From: Triparma verrucosa
Taxonomy: Eukaryota; Sar; Bolidophyceae; Parmales; Triparmaceae
NCBI GenBank assembly: GCA_030267905.1
Contig: BRXX01000046.1
Coordinates: 1 to 64,000 of the forward strand
Direction: 5' to 3'
DNA length: 64,000 nt
A program made the position numbers and the translations under genes. The notes beneath the pieces are model-generated. The model ran no database searches. It was given only the letters and a program-made list of their open reading frames with translations, and had not been told where the DNA came from. Each line of letters opens with the position of its first letter. The first letter of the stretch is position 1. Shown piece by piece: positions 57,765 through 64,000 of this stretch.

Positions 57765-60700
57765 CTACAAGTATTCACCAAGATCCTCCCCCGACAAGTC
57801 TTCGGCGACCTTCAAGGTCTCCTTGGCTAATCTCACTACATCCCCGTTCTCGTCCTCCAAAAGCTCGCTCAGTACGGGCAGACATTCGGGCAAAAGGCCC
57901 ATGTACTCTTCTCCTACGACCTCTAAAATGTTCTTCAAGCACCTGACGCCTCGCAGCCTGACCTCCTTGCCCCCCTCGAAGCTGGCGCACTCCAGAACGG
58001 CGTGATTCAGAGGCTTCCACATGATCTCCCCCCCGCCGGCGGCGGCCAGGCTGACCATCGCTCTGCTCGCGCTCTCGCCAATATCTTCCTCGCCGCCCTC
58101 CAATAGCAGCCTTCCGAGTTCCTTCAGCAGCAACCCAAACCTGCGACCCTCCTCCGCCTGGCACCAGCCCCCTCCGCCGAATGCATCGGCCTTCAGGACC
58201 GAGTCGACGCACTCCAGAACCAAAACGACGATCTTCCCGTCCCCTTCCCGTTTCCTCTTCTTGCCCGAGCCCCCCTTGAACTTTTCCAAGACCTCGACCG
58301 CGGCCTCGACTCTAAAGCAGGGCAGGAAGATGCTCTTCAAAACGTTCGCCAGCCTCGCGCTGGCGCTCCAGAAGACCAACCCTCCTCCGATGCCCTCCAA
58401 CCTCTTGACCAACATCCTCAAACTCTTCTCGCTCTGTTTCATCACCACGCTAACCAACAAATCGTTGCAAACTTCCCTCACCCTATCTCCCTCCTCTCCT
58501 TCCCCCTCCTCCACGCAGATTCCCCACCCCTTCTCCAGCACATCTACCAAAGGGCCGAAGACGCCGCTGACCTCCTTCTTCCCAGCTTTGGCGACCATCT
58601 TCTCCAAGATCGCGAGCCTCACAGAGGCCTGCGAAGGGAAGGGGCGCTCATGGCGTTAGAAAGGGGCCGGAGAAGTTGGCAGTAGCACGTCGAACACCAA
58701 AACACACACACGCCTTCCCAGCTCGTCGCTTCGCTCCTCGCATAGCCTCTTCACTTCTCACCTCCTCCGCGGACCCGCCGACTCCAGCCTTGCTCTTCTC
58801 CAGGACTCCGCACCAAACCCTCAGGCTGACCTTCTCGACCAGCACGTCCGCCAGTCCTTCTCCAAAATCGACCCAACCTTCCTCCATAATAGTTCCCAAG
58901 TACTGGCTCAAGAAAGCGCCCATATGCCTCACGACGCTCCTCACAACGCCCAAGCCGGCAGCGCTCTTCTCCCCCTTGCCAACCCCGGCCCCGGCCATCA
59001 AGTCCGCGAGCATCGGAAGCGCCTTCACGCCCATCTTTTCTAGCAGCGTCTCCACGGCGAGTCCTATGCCCCCACCCCCACCACTCCCACCCTCCATCCC
59101 TCCTAGCACCTTCACGACATCCTTCAATCCAGCCTTCAGCACCTCGTCGAACTCTTCTACTCCCTCTAAACTTCCCACGACCACTGCGAGGGCGGTCATC
59201 GCCACTCCCGACCCTCCTCCCACGAGCTTTATCAAATCGTCCCTCACGAATTCGATCACTAACAGGTGCTCGGGCTCGTCCTTCTTGACGCCCTTGACCC
59301 TCTCCCCGAGCAGGGTCAGACTCCTCTTCACCAACACCTCGTCGCCCTCTCCTGCGTCCTCCACCAAAACCTGAGTGATGGTCAGGAAGTGCTCCATCGA
59401 GACGAGGCCCTGCAGAAGCAGCATGCCCTCCATGATTGAGTTGTGCGTCGCGGTGAAAAACTCGTCCTCTTTGTCCTCGTCTTCGTTCAAGACAATCTCG
59501 CCCCTCAGCCTCAGCAGCCTCTGCCAGATCTGGATCAGGTAAACTTGAGCCTTCTTCGTGTTCTTGATGATGAGAGGAAAGTTAGGATGTCCCAAAAGCG
59601 CCTGCAAACAAATGAGGATGTTGACCACGAGCAGCTGCGACGTGCGAGGTCGTTTCTTCGGCGTTAGTACGGAGGTAATGGCAATGTACATCTAATCCAT
59701 GTGATGAAATCACGTGAAGGCGCCCTCTTACCTTCTTGGCTCGTACGCTCTCGGCGAACTTGCCCAAATCGCCACAGCCAACATCGAAAAACTTATCACT
59801 GGGCATGTTGCTCTCGAAGCTGCGACGACGAGTTAGAATTGTGTGGACGGTGATAATGCAGAGACCGGCCACTAGTAGCTTCGACCTCACAGCCTCTTCG
59901 CTTCTCACCTCTCGATCTCAGCGTCGACCAAATCGCCCAACAGCTCGTTCGAGTGGTTGAGTAAGTTCAACATTGCATGAATCTGAAATGATTTGCGTTA
60001 GCAATGGTGTTAGAATTTCGAAACACTTTCTTAATGTATTCGGAACGAAAGAATCCGGTACACTAATGGGTAGCGGTCCAATTAATTTCGCTGGTTCGTT
60101 TTTTGTAACTTGCTAAGTACAGGGAGCAAGTCCATCAGGTAACGCCAGCGTTTTCTCTCTTTCCTCTAATATATATTGTCGCTCCGTAAAAACAGAGTTT
60201 CAGCATTTTTTGTTTAACGGGATGTCTAGTCCCAGCTTTGTAAAGATTAAGTATCGTATCGTCATAGCGGCAATTAATATGCATGGAGGCGAGAGCAGAA
60301 GATCAACATAGAACACACACACATACACACGACACCTACCTGCTCACTGGTGGGCACGTTCATGATCAAGCTCAAACAGAAGGTGCGCATCTCCTCGCAG
60401 GCCTCGTCACCCCCTTGGTCCCCCACGCTGGCCAGAAGGGCGGCGACCACTGAAGCGACTCCGGTCCCGTTCTTCTTCACCCTCACGACGACATTCAAAA
60501 AGGTGGAAAAGAAATTCTTGCGCCTGTGGGGGCTGATGCTTGAGAAGCTCCCGACAAAAACTTCGACGAGGTCCCAGAATCTCATGCCAGCCCTCCTACC
60601 GCCCTTGCAGAAACTAGGCACGATGGCCGCCAAGCAGTCGTTGCTGACCTGGAAGCTCCTCACGTCGTCGACCCTCTCTCCCCTCTCCGTGACGAGCTGA

Positions 60701-63700
60701 AGCGCAGGCAGCAAGCTCCTCGCAATCACTGGACACTTCTCGGCGATTTCGGTCAGCACGGCCAAAATATGTCTAACGACGGCGCCTCCCTCGACCGCCT
60801 TGATCCCCTTCGCACCCCCCAGCAGGCCGACGAGCAGTTCAGAGTAGCTCAAGAAGTTTTTCTCCTCCTCCTTGCTCGGGACGACGGCCTTCTCCGCTCC
60901 TCCTCCTCCTCCCCCTCCACTGCTGCTCCTCCTCCTCTTCTTCTTGGCCGAACCATTCCCGTTCTCCTTCTCCTTATGTCCGCTCAAAAGCTGCACCCCG
61001 CTTGTGATCTCAGCCAAACACGACAGCACGCTGTTCTTCGCATAATCATCATCGTCGCTGGCGCACTTCGCAAGGATTGCCAACTTGTTGAAAAGCAGCT
61101 TGAATACCAGCCTGCCATTCTCGGGTTGGCCCACGATTCCAGCCTTGCCGTTCGTGCCCGCAATGTACTCGCACAGGAAAGTGAGCGCGAGGAGTTCATC
61201 TCCTCTTTCCTCCTCCCCCTCCTTACTCAAATCGACACTCTCCAACAGGCCGATGACGCCCGCTCCCAACATCAGGCCGTCGAACACCCCGCCGACGCCG
61301 CCGGCTCCTCCAGTGCCCTCCCCCTTGACCCTCAGGTCCAATAAAAGCTTGGCAAAATCCAGCTGCGTATCCTCCGTCAACTTGCTCCAGACGTGATCCA
61401 CCCACGACGCCTTGTTCATGGTCTGGCAGACGACGCCCCTCGCGACTACATTGACCCCGCCGACCTTAAGCGCGGCTTTCATTGCGTCAATCATCGAGTC
61501 GGGCAGTTCCACGAAGCTGCTCTCGGAGACGCTGTACTTGCGGCGGCCGCCGCCCATGACGACTCCGACTCCTCCACCGCTGCCGTCCCCAGCCACGCCC
61601 CTCATCATCCTCCCCACCACTCGCACGGCGAGGCTCCCGCTGTCCGACCACGTCATTTCCTTCTCCATCGAGGCGGTGAAGATCTTGTGCCCGCAGTTCT
61701 CCCACCTCGTTTTCAAGGGGAAGAGCTCGTCGGTGCCGTCGCCCGCGACTTCCATCGCCTTCAGGACGCCCCCGACGCTCCCCCCGAGGCCCAGCTCCTG
61801 CCCGCGGCACCAGTTGCCCTCCATGATTTTCAGGAGCTCCTTGCAGTCCTTAACGGCGTTCCCGAGGAACCTGGGCATCGCCGACGCGTCGATCTCTAGC
61901 TCGAGAGCGTACCCGTCGCTGGCCGAGCTCGCGAGGTCGGCGAGGGATCCGGTGACGAAGTCCTTCGCGGCCTCAAGGAACAGGACGGCCTGCTTCCTCA
62001 CAGTTCGGTCGGAGTGAAGGAGGAGGGCGAGGGCGGGGATGACAGCGTTCTCGACATCGTTGGAAGAGGTCTTGCTGGACTTCTTGCCCTCGGCGGCCTT
62101 CTTGTTTTTCGCCGGCTTGTCTTTCGCCTTGGTCGCCATGACGTCCCTGGCGATCATGCAGCACCTCTCCCCTCCGGCGACGCTCCCGCACTCCATAACC
62201 CCCCAATTCCCGTCCTCGACGGAATTCCATATTTCGACCACGGTCTTGTGCAGCAAATCGTACTGCTTCTGCGAAGTCTTCGAAGTCAACGTGTTCGTGA
62301 TTTCAATCAGCTCTCCAGTGATGTCTTCGAAGTCCTGTTCCTGAGCGAAGCGTTGGAAAAGCCTCGCCTTGCCTTCCTCCTTGCCTTCTCCTTGGACTAT
62401 AATTTCTACGGCGTCGCCGATTACGCCTCCTCCATTGGCGATGACCGCGTACGCTGCCCTGTTGTTACCCTTCGCCTTGACGAGGGAAAGGGCCTTGGCC
62501 CTGCTCTGCTCTAATTTTCTCCCGGAGCCCGAGGCGCCGAGGGCCTTCCAGGCGGCGGCGTGGAGGGTCACCGCTTCGAAGTCCTCGAAATTCTCGCCGT
62601 GCATCGGCCAAGTCTCCTCACCTTCCACAGCTGTGGGGAGGTGAGAAGCCACGTGAGTGACAAGGGCCTCGTTGTCCATTTCACTGAGCCCTGCGACCTC
62701 GAGCGCTAGGACCGCTAGGGCCGTGAGCTTCGCCGTGGTCTTGGGCTTGTTCTTCTTGGAATTTTTGTGGTGGGAGGAGGGGTGCAGGTTCGCGAGGCCC
62801 CACTTCTCGAGGCAGGCGGCCGCCACCTCGGGGTCGGGCTTGATTTTGTGCTGCGCCGCTAGGGTGCGGTAATTCTTGGCCGCGGATGTCGCGACCGATA
62901 GGTCCTCGTCGGCGAGGAAGCGGTGGAGGAGCGAGTCGAGCATGTCTTCATCGAGGGACTTCTGGAGGGCCTCGGAGATGTTCTTGATGGCCTCCTTCCT
63001 GACGTCTGCCTCCGGGCTCTCCAGAGCCACGCGAGGAGGCATCGAACCCTTGTTGTTCTGGGTCTTGACGATCTTGACGCCCAGGACGCGCTCCACCAGT
63101 CCCGAGACGCTATCCGTCTCCGCCTCGTTCATGTTGGCCGTGGCCAGGGCGATGCCGGAATCGACTTGGCTCGGGGCGATGTCGTGGAATACGGTGAGGA
63201 GCTTCTCGCAGTTGGAATCCTCCGGGGCGTTGGAGGCGACGTACGCCGAGACGATGCTCTCGCTAACGTTTTTGGCGACCTTGGCAAAGACGGGCTTCAT
63301 AACCTCGTTCCCTGCGATTTTGTTCCAGAGGTTGACGACCTTCTCTCCGAGCTTGGTTTCCAAGTGCTGCACGCAGCGTTCCAGCAGTCCCGCGACGAAG
63401 GTGGTGAGGTCGAAGCCCTGCCTCGTGGCGTGCCCGAGCCCCAAGGGGAGAAGGCGGTGCCTGAGAAGGAGCTTGAAGGCGGGGATGGGAAAGTCCAAGT
63501 CCGTATCCTGCGGCATATTGAGTGAATTGAGAAAACGAGAAACGACGAGTTAGAATAGAGAAGTAAGAGTTCGAATTGTATATCGGTTGGGGCTCACCTT
63601 GCTCTTGTACAGCAGCACGCTAAGCGCCAGTATCGAGTCGCAGAAGGCGTCGACCGCCTGCGTCGTCGTCTGCTCGTTCCTCTCTACGAATTCCGAGTCC

Positions 63701-64000
63701 TTTTTAAGCGAGCCCTTGACGATGGCGGACGCCACGATTCCCTTCATCGCCGTGCCCATGTCGCAGTGCTTTGATAATGTAGCGGTGACGACGTAGCCGA
63801 AGCCGCGGAAGTCGGGACAGCCGCAGCTGGACGGGCTGTCGCCGACGGCCGAGACGAGCGAGGGGAGGATCGTGCGGACGGTCAGGTCCGTCAGGGTGGA
63901 TGTCTTGCTGTGCTTCACTTGTTGGTTTATTGCTTCGACGACCACCGCGGTGACGAAGCTCATTACTCTGCTGGTGCCCTTGGCGACCTTGCCTCCCTCG
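57765..64000 (-). CDS. HEATR1/Utp10-like U3 snoRNP protein, 5' end outside window
   Basis: Minus strand, six visible exons: >64000-63598, 63507-60340, 59982-59909, 59819-59732, 59634-58762 and 58628-57765, giving 1822 residues with the start still beyond the edge. The whole protein is HEAT-like helical repeats. Family cues are the PPRVALESPEADVRKEAI repeat, PALALLLHSDRTVRKQAVLF, the C-terminal BP28-type segment (SQYLGTIMEEGW), and VVMKQSEKSLRMLVKRL followed by RLANVLKSIFLPCF close to the end. Utp10 is a tUTP subcomplex scaffold needed for rRNA transcription and 18S processing in the nucleolus; human HEATR1 is 2144 aa, so little is missing. The third and fourth exons are short (74 and 88 nt). 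Intron 60339-59983 is AT-rich, 357 bp. The introns at 59908 and 58761 share their first ~20 bp. Confidence 0.75.
58629..58761 (-). mobile_element. Introner-like intron, family D copy 1
   Basis: Starts GTGAGAAGTGAAGAGGCTAT, then GCGAGGAGCGAAGCGACGAG, the reverse complement of the CTCGTCGCTTCGCTCCTCGC cassette found at the 3' ends of other introns. The branch point is TTTCTAAC. The first ~20 bp match the intron at 59820-59908 of the same gene. Confidence 0.5.
59820..59908 (-). mobile_element. Introner-like intron, family D copy 2
   Basis: Starts GTGAGAAGCGAAGAGGCTGT, then GAGGTCGAAGC, close to the intron at 58629-58761. It ends AATTCTAACTCGTCGTCGCAG in pieces matching the common 3' cassette. 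Copies in one gene could also come from intron duplication. Confidence 0.45.

Overview
The window is the left end of a eukaryotic chromosome. It opens with eleven perfect CCCTAA telomere units and then carries about two dozen tightly packed protein-coding genes. Nearly all are split by short GT-AG introns: I could place about 55, mostly 60-230 bp, and in almost every case the reading phase closes exactly. Introns usually start GTGAG, and about twenty carry a strong TTCTAAC or TACTAAC branch point. TTAGGG-type telomeres, DUF285 (BspA-like) repeat proteins, a C-terminal-motor kinesin, TKL kinases and very compact introns suggest a unicellular alga or other protist. My best guess is a stramenopile such as a bolidophyte (Parmales), but that is inference from style, not a search.

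Layout. 1-105 telomere. 244-3199 (-) HAD phosphatase fused to an actin-fragmin-kinase-like domain. 3317-4420 (+) SAP/DUF285 repeat protein. 4455-6423 (-) secreted proline iminopeptidase. 6705-10956 (+) polytopic membrane protein ending in a TKL kinase. 11076-15602 (-) full-size ABCG/PDR-type transporter. 15916-20669 (+) DUSP-USP deubiquitinase. 20724-22123 (-) organellar RsuA/RluB pseudouridine synthase. 22656-26739 (+) kinesin-14. 26878-27786 (-) LRR_5 protein. 28103-28900 (+) lysine methyltransferase-like. 28943-~30764 (-) a degenerate F1-ATPase alpha-like protein. 31593-33280 (+) SLC35B-type transporter containing an assembly gap. 33566-34444 (-) multi-pass protein. 34892-36542 (+) PH-TPR protein. 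36587-38967 (-) tandem cyclic-nucleotide-binding protein. 39392-39925 (+) four-TM protein. 40402-42625 (+) coiled-coil protein. 42657-46012 (-) RCC1/IBtk-like protein. 46259-47386 (+) secreted GH10 xylanase. 47448-51034 (-) gamma-synergin-like protein. 51303-54443 (+) RMC1. 54495-55593 (-) LarE-like sulfur transferase. 56256-57661 (+) AIM24. 57765->64000 (-) HEATR1/Utp10, running off the right edge.

Genes sit mostly in divergent or convergent pairs with 35-300 bp between them, so most promoters are probably bidirectional. There is no operon logic. Several products belong to shared cell systems: endosomal/lysosomal trafficking (gamma-synergin, RMC1), mitochondria (AIM24, the F1-alpha-like protein, perhaps the pseudouridine synthase), ribosome biogenesis (Utp10), cytoskeleton (kinesin, actin-fragmin-kinase-like) and secreted hydrolases (GH10, S33 peptidase).

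Two signals stand out. (1) The introns themselves are related: families of introns in unrelated genes share internal sequence, a common 3' cassette ending CTCGCTTCGCTCGTCGCAG, and an inverted copy of the same motif just inside the 5' splice site. That is the expected look of DNA-transposon-like introner elements. (2) The minus-strand gene at 28943-30764 reads as a divergent F1-ATPase alpha paralogue that has lost its P-loop but keeps a TRVG motif at the arginine-finger position.
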